The notes below the pieces were generated by a model, which ran no database searches, was not told where the DNA came from, and saw nothing but the letters and a program-made list of their open reading frames with translations. The position numbers were made by a program, and so were the translations under genes. Below, piece after piece: positions 20,658-31,739 of a DNA stretch of 64,000 nucleotides. This DNA comes from Platanthera guangdongensis (taxonomy: Eukaryota > Streptophyta > Magnoliopsida > Asparagales > Orchidaceae). The DNA lies in the NCBI GenBank assembly GCA_039583875.1, contig CM077147.1, positions 157,813,846 to 157,877,845 on the forward strand, given 5' to 3'. How positions within the stretch are numbered: the stretch's first letter is position 1; each line of letters starts with the position of its first letter.

Positions 20658-21515
20658 TGCCTACTACTGGGTGCCTACTACTGAGAAGATGTAGGGTTTC
20701 ATCAATGTTGGCGGACTGGAAGGTTGGACTGCAAGATGAGTCCGCCCAGTCTGCGGCAGATGTATAATGCTGAATGTTGTGCAGAGAGCTGGAGCAATTC
20801 CAGGCTCTTGGGTGGACTGAGATGGAGCCCGCAAAACTTGCGAGAGGATGAGCTGACATGGTCGACCTGGCGGACTGGATAAGCAGGTCGCCCCTTCTGC
20901 TGAAGTCTGCCGCCTGTTGAATGGAACGGTTTGCCGCCCCTGCTGGGCGGCCTGGGATTGGCAACCTGGCAGGTCGCGCATGCTGGCGAAATGGGACAAG
21001 GTGTTGCTGGCTGGCGGCCTGGGGTCAGGTCGCCATTCTTGCTGTTCTGCGAGCTGGACGGTAATCGGTACTGCTGATGGTGGGCGGCCTGGAGGCAGGC
21101 CTTTTGATGATATGACGGTCTGGTATGCATGATGTGCGACCTGCAGGAGCGGGGTGAAGGAGACTAACTCCTGCAAAGTACACGGCTTAATGCCGGTCTG
21201 GGCGGATATGTATCCGAGTTTGACAAAGTTGGTCGGCACCTGTTGGGATGGAGAGAAGCTTGGGGTGGTTAGCTGATCAAAGAGCGCGACTTGCGGCGGC
21301 AGACTGAGGAAGCATTTTGTGCCCCCTGCCGAACAAGGGAACGATGCGCGACCTGGGCGGTCAGACCGCTGAGACATCCCAAGCAGTGCTTCCTGAGCGG
21401 ACAGAGAAGCCTATCCGCCCATCCTTGGACGTCACGACCTCCAGGGAGAACCAGGAGCAGGCCGCGACTCGTGAGCTAGCTACCTTGGGAAGGATCGTTG
21501 ATTTCTGGGTTAACA
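20658..21515 (-). repeat. left (3') LTR of the Tat-type element, truncated
   Basis: It matches 55600-56452 along its whole length and ends GGGTTAACA at 21515, followed by a purine-rich stretch on the minus strand (AAAAAAGTGCGGGAATTA). It is GC-rich and repeats GGCGGACTGG/CCAGTCCGCC and GCGGCCTGGG/CAGGTCGC words. A 237-codon minus-strand open frame crosses it (see findings). I do not annotate it as a gene. Confidence 0.75.
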
Positions 21516-23505
21516 TAATTCCCGCACTTTTTTAAGTTCCAAAGGGAAATTCGAAAAAGTAGGAGACCCACAAAAATCATGATCCACCCCAAATAAAAAG
21601 GAGGTAAGGAGAGATAGAACCTGATGTCTCTCCTTAAGAGTTTTTTAATGTCTATCTTCTTCCTGAAAAGGAAAAGTTAGTGTATGCATGTATGGAAGGT
21701 ACATATCGTGTGTACCTGAATTTGCCTTTGCAAAAATGAAGGAGGCTTGTCTTCCACTGATTTCTGCAAAACGAAGATAAGAGGAATGCATAGAAGAATA
21801 ATAACTTGCAAGTACCTGATGGAGGTTTGCAAGCACATGCTATCCTCTGCAAAAAGAAGAGTAAGCAGTATGCATGAAAGGAAAAATAAGTTGCTAGTAC
21901 CTGAAGGGAACTTGCAAGCATTTGCTGGTTTCTGCAAAAGAGAAGTTAGAGGCAGATATTAAAGTAAAGTAAGCCGCAAGTACTTGAAGGGAACTTGCAG
22001 GTGTCTGCTAATCTCTACAAAAAGGAGTTAGAAGCAGACATGATATATGAAAATAGGTTGCAAGTACCTGAAGGGGAACTTGTTGGTATCTGCTGAGCTC
22101 AACAATAAGAGAGTTAGAAGCAGATGTGATGAAAAGACTAAACTGCAAGTACCTAGATGAGACTTGCAGGTGCCCGCTAACCTCTACAAAGAGAGAAGAG
22201 TGAGCAGCAGACATAATATAATGAACTAAGCTGCAAGTACCTGATCGGAACTTGCGAATGCTAACTATTGATGAGATAAGAAAGAAGTGATCATATAGCA
22301 GAGGAAATGCCCGACGAACTCTGATGATAATTGAATGAAGATCAAACCAAAATTGTCATCTTACTGATTAGAGATGACATCTTTACTATGAAGTCCAGAT
22401 CAATAACAAGAAATCATCTTAATTAGACTCCAATAGCATATCTTGTTAATCAATAAAAGCCATATTCTTTGATCAATGATTAATGTCATTAACATTTGAT
22501 AAGAGTAATGAAGAGCTTTGTAGATCATCATCTAATATAGCTTTAAGCAAGCAATGCATATATGATGAGAATAAGCAACATGATTATTGTAAATCCTTTT
22601 AATAGGCTGGAATTAACCTGTTCACCTGTGAAAGAGGCAGTTGATAAAAAGAGGTATATACTTGAAGATGACCAAGAAAGACTGGATGCTGCCACAGGAG
22701 ATCACCTATAGGCCTTATGCATCGCTTGCCTGAAAAAAAGTCATCAGGGGTATAGTCTCACTTAGAGCGGACTAGTTATACTCCCTTGACAGAACACAAA
22801 AGGGCACATGCACAAAATCCTAAGAAGGAAATAGCAGATGCACTGCTCTCTTACTTCAGATACAACATCACTGATCAATGAGACTAGTTGCACCGAGTGG
22901 CCTATATCATTGCTTGTTTGTGGAAAGATCAGCGAAGTTGTCGGTCCTGCAAAAGCATGGATTGAGAGTACCATAGAGTGTTCGGCCATCACAGTTATGA
23001 GATGATCGAAGAGACAAGGCTACGCTTGATTTCCATTGCTTGTCAAGCAAAGATCATCGTAACTATAATGTATCCTTAACAAAGCACAGTAGAGCTAACA
23101 TATGGGACCTCCCTTGATGCACACTTTGTGTTAGATACCGGCTAGGATCCGAAGTCCTGTATTCCACAGCATGAGAGTTGGATAGCTCCCACTACACATA
23201 TGTGAACACTACTCACGATATGTGGTCATCATGGCCTTACGCCGAAGTCTAATCTCGAGGGGGCCTATAGTAAGACTCAATAAAATTTCAGTGGTTCAGT
23301 GATCTCTTTGGCAAAGAGACAATAAAGGAAGAAGCATTACAAATAGGGAACTGTGTCAGTACGGGATCCTTGCTGTAAATTTAATTGAAATGCAAGAATC
23401 AACACTTAGGAGTGCTTTGGAAAGAAAATGTTTGAAACATGTAAAGTACAGTAAGAGTAATAGGTAATGAATGTGAAGAGCTTTGAGGAGCTGTGATGTC
23501 CTTTT
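21516..23505 (-). other. non-coding internal part of the Tat-type element
   Basis: There is no coding similarity on either strand. A tandem array at 21805-22260 is followed by AT-rich unique sequence. In a full element pol would be expected here, and its absence makes the element gag-only. Confidence 0.6.
21805..22260. repeat. tandem repeat, unit about 85 bp, five full copies
   Basis: Each unit holds a GCAAGTACCTGA...GGAACTTGC hairpin-like pair and then a TCTGCT...AGCAGA pair. Units start near 21811, 21897, 21981, 22059, 22141 and 22231 (partial). One more diverged unit lies upstream at about 21735. Arrays of this kind before the 3' LTR are known from Tat-lineage elements. Confidence 0.8.
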
Positions 23506-24222
23506 TCAGCTCGGAAAAAGCTTGCCCTCATCATCAACATCAAAGCATTCAATAATATTGAGGCTGTGATGATTGTTGATTTGACTCACTCCATTTGAGC
23601 AGCAAGGAGTGTCTGCTACTTCTTTACCTTTTGAGGTTGATGGATTAGAGTGAGCATCCTTTGGAAGGAGGTCATGCATCTTACCCTACTGCAGCATCCT
23701 TTGCACTAGTTGGCAAAGTGCTTGGCAGTTATCAGTTAGGTGGCCTGGCTCTTTATGGAATTCACAGTATGGATCTGAGTCTTTAGATCTTTTATCAGGT
23801 GGTCGATAAGGTCTTTTGTAATTATCCCTATCCTTCATGACTTGGCTTACTTCTAGCATGGCCTCTTCGAGTTCACACTCTTGCAAGTCATCATCATGTT
23901 GTTGATAAACCACAGCTGTTTGTTAAAATGGAGTTGGTAATAACATCAATTGATCTCGAGTACGATCATGATCTGTGAAGGAATATCGATGACGCTGAAA
24001 TCTTCTTCCCTTCCTTGAGTGAGATGAGAAATCTTTGTGAGGAGACCTTGGAGGCTGCTTGTGAGAAGGAGGATCCTTCTCTGCTATAAGCCTGGAGATG
24101 AATCCTGGGTTGCTCTTTTCACCTCGGATGTATGAGTTGGCTAGGCTAATCAACTCTTGGTATGTTCTTGGTGCTCGGATATTAGATTCAAACTTGAGCG
24201 GCCCCTCACGAAGAACGTGGAT
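23506..24222 (-). pseudogene. Tat-type gag, C-terminal part
   Basis: It resumes right at the gypsy-3 border in an open frame leading into QELISLANSYIRGEKSNPGF, then a basic Ser/Arg stretch. A zinc-knuckle-like CEFHKEPGHLTDNC lies at about 23710-23755, followed by a tail ending in TGA at 23506. The CxFHxxxGHxTxxC form is usual in Tat/Athila gags. One TAG interrupts it at about 23683. Its N-terminal part is at 42270-43207. Confidence 0.8.
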
Positions 24223-26187
24223 AAGAACATCCCCCAGACAACTAGACCCCTAGGTGAATTTGTTATGACTAGGTCATGATAAGGCCTTGGTGGCTTAGGA
24301 ACCTCCTTGACACAGACCAAAAGTAGGGATTACAGCACCTTGGTCTGCAAATAGTAATTTAAAAAAATTCAGCTTAGGGTTTGACTTAAGGACTTTAACT
24401 TGGCTCAGTAACCCCACCACAACACCCCTAGGCAATCTAGGAGCCTAGGGGGACATTCAGGACCCATTGGGGCCAGTCAAACAGGCCAAGTCGACCAAAG
24501 TCAACCTTAACCCTAATTAGGGCAAAATGGTCAATCCCCTATCAATTGACCTAACTGACCATCACCATATGAAATTGACTTCACTTCTAGGTCAAAAACA
24601 TCATAAGAGACATAGTCAACCAAAAATCCCCATCCTAGGGTCACCACAGGGCAAAATGACCAAAATACCCCTATTAGGTCAAAATGGTGATTTTCCATTA
24701 AACACACCTATTAACCACCACAACTTCAGATTGATCACACCCCTAGGGTCATAACCTCATAGGGGACCCAATGGCACAAAACTTTCATGGTTTTGTCAAC
24801 CCTAGGGCCCAGTTTGACCAAAAATGAAACTAGGCCAAATTAGGTCATATTACTTGGACGTAGCTGAATCCCTTTGGGCTAGGCCCAATTTGAGTGGTCA
24901 ACCAGCATATTAGGATGATATTAAACATGGGATGTAGTGGAAATTCGTCCATGGAGATTAGGAGAGAGAAATGGGGGTTTTCCCCAATTTTGAGGAGAGA
25001 GAAAGTGGCCACTCATGGCCATTAAGGTGACACACCCCATGACATCCCTCCCTTACACTCTCATTCAACTTCTCTGATGAATTTGAGAAGATTCCAGCCA
25101 TTTCTAGGGGCAATTAGGGTAGGGAGGATGCATAGGTTCGGCCATGGGAGGGGAGGCGAAGAGTCCATTAATGGCATATGGGGTTAAAACCACTACCACA
25201 CCCAATTAACCCCCCCCCCCCCCATCACCTTCACAATCCTCAGAGAAGTGAACCCCCCCCCCCCCACCATTTCCCGATAGTTTGGAGGTCTCCTTGCAAG
25301 ATATTGGATGGCACCCAAAGCTTGGAGGAGGGGAAATGGAGGCCGGCGATTAGAGTAAGGGAATGCCCCAAATGAGGTCCAATCCTTCTCCTCTCTATGC
25401 GTGCTAGATCTAGACATGTTTAGGTTGGGAAGTCGGGATCGAATGAGCCGGATCGGAGAGAAAACTTCCTTGAAATTCCATGGAAAATGGAGGTGGTGAG
25501 TTCGCCGGAAACCGCCCCTCTAGCGGTCGTGCCGCCGCCCGGCGATAGCCACCAACTCAATGAAGGTGGGTGTGGTGGTGGCCGGCCAGGGAGGAGGTCG
25601 GAGTGGCCGGAAATGGCCTGGAGTGAGCTCCAGGTCAGGCTAATTCCATCCCTTAGCTGGAGCTTGAAGATGAGCAGCAGCCCTTGGATGCTGCTTCAAG
25701 ATTCGTGCAAAACATTTTATTATATTTATTGTTTTTTCTGTGATTATAATTGCAATGTATAGAATTAATTTTTCAAAATACTTAGACCCATCTACAGAAA
25801 AAGTGGTCAACATAGGAAATGTAGCCATTGATGTCTAGTGTAATTTAAATTTGATTTCACTCAATTTGGAGTCTTGGTTAGACCACAACACTCATTTTAG
25901 TGAGGTTATCATGTACCAGACTTAAGCCCGTATTTACTTTCTGGCGTTGGTACTTAGACTTTCTTCTGCCGTTGACTTGATTTATCGCATTATTTCCTAC
26001 TTTATACTATTGTGGACTTGGATGCTTATGCTTTCATTCATTATAAATTCTGTCGATGATGATTCAGATGGCCGGCAGGATCGGCGTTTAGTGGTTCAGA
26101 CCATCCCGGTTGATGGTGTCACCGCAAAAACGGAGGTTCTGGGCCTAAGACCCCGGTGGATGTTGCAAAAAAAAATGGGGTCTTACA
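24223..26187 (+). repeat. gypsy-3 5' LTR
   Basis: It runs from (AAG)AACATCCCCC to GGGGTCTTACA. It matches 40308-42269 with many single differences. C-runs at about 25210-25223 and 25253-25265 vary in length between the LTRs. No gene is inside. Confidence 0.9.
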
Positions 26188-26189
26188 AG

Positions 26190-26200
26190 TGGTATCAGAG
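26190..26200 (+). other. primer-binding site of gypsy-3 (tRNA-Met)
   Basis: TGGTATCAGAG lies two bases after the 5' LTR. Confidence 0.88.
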
Positions 26201-26372
26201 GAAACCTCGAACCGAGAGAATGTAGTCCACAAAACATGGGACACCCCGCGCGGGCTTAGTTTGTGGACAAACTAGCAGCGGAAGCAATGGTGTGCCCATG
26301 GGAGGAATCATGTGCAATGCTTCTAATAACAAAGAGTTTTAGGTCAATTTACTAAACTTAAGACCGTCTTTT

Positions 26373-27503
26373 TGTAGGGTGCGACGAATCCTCCCCTACC
26401 GCAGGGGACACCTCCGGTCCCGAATGTGATTCCACCCCCACCGTCTCCAACCCCGTTGCAGCAGACGGAGCTGGGACAAACATTAACGGCCATCTTGGAG
26501 GCCTTTAGGGCACAGCAGGCTCCGACTCCTCAGCCGAACCCCAGAGCGAACTAGTTGAGTGCATTCCGGGGCCTTGCCCCACCATCATACTTGGGGACAG
26601 AGACAGAAGTGAGCACGGAGGAGTGGCTAGACATTATGTACGATATGTTGGTGGGAATACAGTGGCTGGTGGACCTGGCAGTATCGTTGGTGGTTTCTTG
26701 TCTGGAGTCGCATGCGAAGAGGTGGTGGAAGTCGGTGATGGACACCACTTATGTGGGAGTAGAGATCGCAGACATTACTTGGGAGGAGTTTAGGGCGGCA
26801 CTACTGGAGCACTTTGTGCCGCAGTCCGCATGGGATGAATTGGAGGATAGATTCTTGCAGTTGAAGCAAGGGAACATGACAGTTCTGGAATATCACCGGG
26901 AGTTTACTCATTTGGCCCGGTTTACGGATTCTTACAAGCTGGATTACGTGGGTTATGCCAAGAGGTTCTACAAGGGCCTCTATGATGACCTGAGGCAGGC
27001 CCTCTTGTTCGTGTCTGATGGTACCATGGCCAGGATCTTGGAGATGGCCAAGAAGCTGGAGGCGGACCAGCTTGCAGTCCAGGGCAGGAAAAGACATGGG
27101 GATGATGCAGTGCTACGAGGTAGAAGGGACATGCAGAGAAGTCGGGTGATGGGAGAGAGAAGGAACGAGGATCAACCCCATCAAGAGGAAAGGCAGGAGG
27201 CAAGGGAGCATGCAATGCTGGCTCCGCAGCCGCTACAAATGAGAGAGGTGCCTAGGATAGGGCAGGGACCACCTACAGCACAGCTGTGCTATCACTGCCA
27301 TCAGCCATTGCACATTCGGATTAATTGCCCTACGAGATATGGGGACACTCCTGCTACACAGGGTGGCCCACCGGCTGACCAGATGGCAGGTCATGGACGT
27401 GGTCGCGGATGCAGATTTCAGCATGGTGAACACAGGCAGGATGGGGAGCAGATCTACGCTCTGGACTTAGCGCAGCCCCGGAACCCGAAAATGGTTATTG
27501 CAA
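26373..27503 (+). pseudogene. gypsy-3 gag
   Basis: The start codon is not clear. An open stretch from about 26373 is stopped by TAG at 26552-26554 (CAG expected), and the main open part runs 26555-27586. The gag core is present (EEWLDIMYDM, WEEFRAALLEHFVP, LKQGNMTVLEYHREF, KRFYKGLYDDL). A zinc knuckle CYHCHQPLHIRINC follows at about 27288-27330. The frame then enters the intron-like segment at 27504. The role is particle formation. It is close to intact except for the early stop. Confidence 0.85.
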
Positions 27504-27595
27504 GTATGAGAGTAATTTTAAGTATTGGTAGAACAACTACACAACCTAGGTTAGAAAACTTTAGACCTAAGATGTTTTTCCTTTAACTAATTTAG
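27504..27595 (+). other. putative intron between gag and protease of gypsy-3 (92 nt)
   Basis: The donor GTATGAGA follows GCAA, and the acceptor is CTAATTTAG/GA. The segment is A/T-rich, and the gag frame closes in it at 27587. Taking it out would put the gag frame directly into the protease frame (phase 1). Equivalent segments are at 31160-31236, 49170-49247 and 56981-57067. Confidence 0.6.
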
Positions 27596-27618
27596 GAATC
27601 GTGATGGTGTGCGGCAAA

Positions 27619-27623
27619 CCTGC
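27619..27623. repeat. target-site duplication of gypsy-2, left copy (CCTGC)
   Basis: It is identical to 36849-36853. The site lies at the start of the gypsy-3 protease. Confidence 0.94.
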
Positions 27624-29796
27624 TGTAACGCCCCAAAAATTGTATTTCAGTTGGTCGCGTAAGAAAGGGATTTTTGGTGCCCGTATAGGGGTACACGGCC
27701 TAGGACACGGGCGTGTCCAAGGCCGTGTCTGGCTGGTGTTTTGGCCGTTTTCATCCCAAGAAGGACACGACTAGAAACACGTGTCAAGGACACGAGCGTG
27801 TCATTTGACACGGGCGTGTGCCTAACCGTGTCTGTACCTGTGTTCCCGAAAGCCGCTTGAGTTCGATGAAGAGTGTTCGGGAGGAACACGCCAGGCGACA
27901 CGGGCGTGTCGGGAGGGCGTGTCCCCCTGCATTCGAAGATCGCCGAACGGCGCTCGACAATTGTCGAGTGACCCTCTGCGTTCGACGATCGACAATTGTC
28001 GAGTGACACTGGCGTATTCATACACGTGTGCCCACCCATGTTCAGTTGGGTCGTGTTCGTTGCCGTGGCGGTTATATGTGACATGCCCCCTGGTCACGGG
28101 CATGTCGAGTGCCCGACACGGGCGTGTCAGGTGAGACACGGGCGTGTCTTTGCCCGTGTGTCTTTTCTTCATTCGACGATCGTGCCTCGATCAAGGCACA
28201 CGACCTGGGACACGGCCGTGTGTGGGGCCCTGTTCAGCCCAGGTCTGGGGAATTTGGGTGCAGTTATGAGCCATTCATTTTCTTTAATTGAGATCCAATG
28301 GCCCATGTGGTTTCCTGCTCTGTTAAGGTCGGGAATGGGGGAGTTAACTCTTCATTTTCTCCAAGACATTCTCTTTCCATAGAGTTAGAAAGAGGAGGAT
28401 GAAGGAGGAGGATTCCGGCCGCCGGTGGAGCATCAGAGCACCGTTTTGAGATCTCAGAGCGGATCAGTGCAGGAAAGGTCGTTACGAAGTCTTCTATCAG
28501 TGTAGTTTTTCCGTGGCGCCAAAGCGGACTACAAGGGTAACGATTCTCTACTTGAGCATGTGAAGCTCTCTTCCTTTCTGCATAGGGAATCCCGCTCCCG
28601 CGAGTATGCGGTGAGTGCGTGGTGTTCCTTGGGGTTAATGTGAATAGTCCCCCTTGTGTTGCATATAGAGTCCGGAATCAAAGTACGAGCATAGGCATTG
28701 TGTGTGAATCCTACCCGGACATGTATTGTCTGGATCGGTGATGTTGCATTTGATATGTTTTGTCAGAGAATCTCTGTGCTTTGGGTTTTACGAGTTTTTA
28801 CGCGGTAGATTGCAGCAGGGATCCTTGGGGATTAACTCCAAGGCGCACCTGGAAAACTGAGCGGAAACGTGTTCTGCTGACTTGGCGGTCAGGGAACCGG
28901 CCTTGAACATAAATGGGTTATGTGATTGTTTGGAAACGTTTTGGGATCTGAGAGAAGCTTGGCTCGTGCATACGTCTTAAAGTGACTACTGGTGTGAGCA
29001 ATGGGTAAGTGGAATTGGACCTAGGCTATGTGGTTTAGTGCGAGAGACCAGAAAAGTGGACTAGCCGTTGGTATAGTCGGGAGCCTTAGACAGTGGTCAG
29101 AAAGGCTAAACTGCTCACGTGGTTTCCATCATTGGGATGGTGATGAAGATGCTGAAGTGTCAGGATTCACCGTTAATGTGCCTTGAGTGCACGTGGTGTT
29201 TGGCCGTGCGAGCCTACACCTATGGCGTAGTATAATTGCGCTTTATTGTTTTACTGGACTAATGATATGCAGGGAAAGAGCACCGCCGTCCCGAGTTAGG
29301 GGCGGGGTCGTTATAATTTGGTCGGCTTTTGGCTGACCGTTGCTTTGTTTGCCACCGTGTGGTGTAATGTGCTTGCAGGTGCTGCGGTGCCGAGTACCAA
29401 ATAGCGAGCTGGAGCCCATGTTGCTGTGCTGGCCCTAGAAGGTCAAAGCGAGTAGTTGTACTTTACCTTTGTCATGTGTGGCCGACCTGCGAGCCGATGT
29501 ATGGAAAACATTATTTTTATTAAGTGAACCTCTGTAACGCCATAAGGCCAAGTTTCTTTCAGTGTATTATTATTTCATTCCAGTGGTAGTAATTGTGGAA
29601 ATTCATGTTATTTGGATACAAGTTTGGGTTCTTTCTACTTTTGAAAGCTTCCGCTAGAATGCTCTGTGTAGGACGAGTAGTCTTAATTGGAATGTTTGGA
29701 TATTCTTATGTAACCCTTCCGACTGTCTGTGGTATATGGCGTCGGGTTCCAGCTGAACCTTCTGTTATATTCCATGTGACGGATGAGGGTGTTACA
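27624..29796 (+). repeat. gypsy-2 5' LTR
   Basis: It begins TGTAACGCCCC and ends GGGTGTTACA. A palindrome-rich part lies at 27703-28225. It differs from the right LTR at many scattered sites and is clearly older than the copia-1 pair. Confidence 0.93.
27703..28225. repeat. GACACGGGCGTGTC palindrome cluster with TCGACGA units in gypsy-2 5' LTR
   Basis: About eight exact or near units of GACACGGGCGTGTC occur, mixed with TTCGACGATCG and CGACAATTGTCGAG palindromes at about 27943-28000 and 28170-28182. The TCGACGAT unit is the arm of the copia-1 palindrome. Confidence 0.88.
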
Positions 29797-29799
29797 ATT

Positions 29800-29810
29800 T
29801 GGTATCAGAC
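29800..29810 (+). other. primer-binding site of gypsy-2 (tRNA-Met)
   Basis: TGGTATCAGAC lies three bases after the 5' LTR. Confidence 0.85.
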
Positions 29811-30020
29811 TTCTGGTTACGGTTAGGCTTAAATGAATTCGTGGGCGAATTTTTTTAAGTGGTGGTGAGCACATGTGTGCGTCATCGTTATAACATCAAA
29901 AAGAACCCATGAATGTCCACTTAGGAATGAAAAATACACTTGTTTTGTGGAATCTGAGTGTTCCAACGATTGCTTTTAGTAATTTGTTTGTCGTCTAATC
30001 GTGTGTCTTTGCTACTATAG

Positions 30021-31159
30021 GCAGTTAGAAGCGTTGCTTGTCAGTTAGAGCGTCTGCAATCAGCGGAAAGTAGTTCACCAAGGGACGTACCTACAACACC
30101 TCCTTCAGTGGAAACCATCAGGTTGGTGGCTGAAGCGGTATTTGCAATGATAAATGCCCAACCTGCAGGGCAAATACATCGCCCACCTCCTGTGAATGTG
30201 AAAGATCCGGTTAGGGCGGCAGAGCCGAGAGTGGTGGAGCGCGCAGCAGTTGATCTGGTAGAGCCGAGGAGAACTACAGAGAAGCAGCTCAACAATGTAA
30301 TGGGCTTTAATCGTCCGAGGTTCGATGGGGTTGGAACGCCAGCTCAAGTTGAGGACTGGCTCTCTTCGATAAAGAGGTTGTTGACAGCCACGTTAACTGA
30401 GGAGTGGCAGAAGACCACCATAGCGACTTTTTTTGTGGGTGAAGCGAGGCTGTGTTGGGATGAATTGGAGTTTCATCTCTTAGTGGGTAGGCAGCTTGAT
30501 GATGTGCCTATGGAGGAATTTTCAAGATTGTTCCTAGCCAAATTTGTACCCTCTGCTCAGAAGCTTGAGATGGAGAACCAATTTCTTGGGTTGACTCAGG
30601 GAGCCAGAAGCGTGGACGAGTATCTCCATGAGTTCACACGGTTGGGTTGTTATGCTGGTGCTACGTTTATGGAAGAAGAACGGAAGACCAACCGGTTTTA
30701 TGAGGGTCTACGCGGCGATCTACAGCTACTACTTGTTGGGCCTAAGGCGCAGGGCTTCCTAGCCTTGGTCAATTCGGCCCAGTCATTGGAGAAGGTTGTG
30801 AAGATAGTTCTAGAGAAGAAGGACCCAGGAGAAAAGAAGTACGAGTTGAAGGTGCCAAATACCAAGTCAAGTTTCCGCAGGTGGAACAAGAAATAGAGGA
30901 CTTCGAACTCAGCCCCTCAGCCTGGTGCATCGGGGGCAACTACAAGTCGAGTCCAGGAGCTTGCTACAACTGCGGGAAGACGGGCATTTTTCTCGTGAGT
31001 GTTGGAGAAGACGTGCAAAGTCCGAGAGGAAGCCTAGAGTGACTTATGAGGAGAAAGGGAAGGCGGTGGAGTCAACCGTATCGCGCCAAGCTCCAGCCCA
31101 GCCTAGATTTTACAACCTTGGCCTGCAAGAGGCCATAAAGCAAGCGGACGTGGTGACAG
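30021..31159 (+). pseudogene. gypsy-2 gag
   Basis: Coding sequence can be followed from about 30021 and is open as 30108-30896. Gag core motifs are clear (FDGVGTPAQVEDWL, EEFSRLFLAKFVP, LTQGARSVDEYLHEFTRL, NRFYEGLRGDL). A TAG at 30894 replaces an expected Gln. The zinc knuckle at about 30960-31010 is split by a one-base insertion, so CYNCGKTG is in one frame and HFSREC in the next. The final open part (30925-31170) runs into the intron-like segment. No start ATG is evident, and the open frame appears to begin after an AG acceptor-like site at 30019-30020. Confidence 0.85.
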
Positions 31160-31236
31160 GTATGAGTTAAATTACAGTGGTTTAACTTTTATGGTTGTTA
31201 CCTTCGTATTTGTTAGCTTACTTTTGTTGGTGCTAG
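31160..31236 (+). other. putative intron between gag and protease of gypsy-2 (77 nt)
   Basis: The donor is ACAG/GTATGAGT and the acceptor TTGGTGCTAG/GC, after a T-rich tract. The gag frame stops inside it. Its removal would fuse gag and protease in phase 1, as in gypsy-3, gypsy-4 and gypsy-5. Confidence 0.65.
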
Positions 31237-31514
31237 GCTTTGTGTTGATCTTTGAGTTTCCGACAAGAGCCCTATTTGATACGGGAGCATCGCACTCCTT
31301 CTTATCCGAAAAATTCATATCGCGCATCGGGGTTCCGTCCTCGATGGCAAAAGACAAATTGGATATGTTATTTCCCAATGGGTGCTCAATGCGCGCGGAT
31401 AGGATCTGCGTAGTGAAGATTCAGATTGGAGACCATGAGTTCGATTTGCGAGCGTCGCTTTTGCTGTTGGCAGAGTACGACGTAATATTCAGTATGGATT
31501 GGCTCTTGGGGTAG
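31237..31514 (+). pseudogene. gypsy-2 protease
   Basis: This is an aspartic protease of the gypsy type. LFDTGASHSF holds the catalytic Asp, and the AEYDVIFSMDWL end motif is present. It closes with TAG at 31512-31514. In a working element it would cut the gag-pol precursor. Confidence 0.88.
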
Positions 31515-31739
31515 GGTGCATGCATTGATTGCAACCGTAAGGAAGTTAAGTTGGGTCTGAACACTGATCGGGAAACTACTTTTGCGGGCATGAAGGGGTA
31601 GGGTAAGATTTTGATGTCAGCCCTTCAGGTGTTTAAGGCGGTTCAGTCTGTGGCAGAGCTGTTTGTCACTTTAGTGCAGACTTCGACGCCTAAGCCAAGT
31701 CTTGACAGTATTCCAATTGTGTCCGATTATCCTGATTTG

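Noticed and set aside
22762..22992. 76-codon minus-strand frame in the Tat-type internal region
   Set aside because: There is no similarity to pol or any domain that I recognise, and it is short and isolated.
24218..24222. Target-site duplication for gypsy-3
   Set aside because: The flanks read TGGAT and GCCAC, with no match. The left LTR start is altered, so the duplication cannot be shown.
27818..28382. Open frames in the gypsy-2 LTR (also 34947-35440)
   Set aside because: They follow the GC-rich dyads, differ between the two LTRs, and show no domain.
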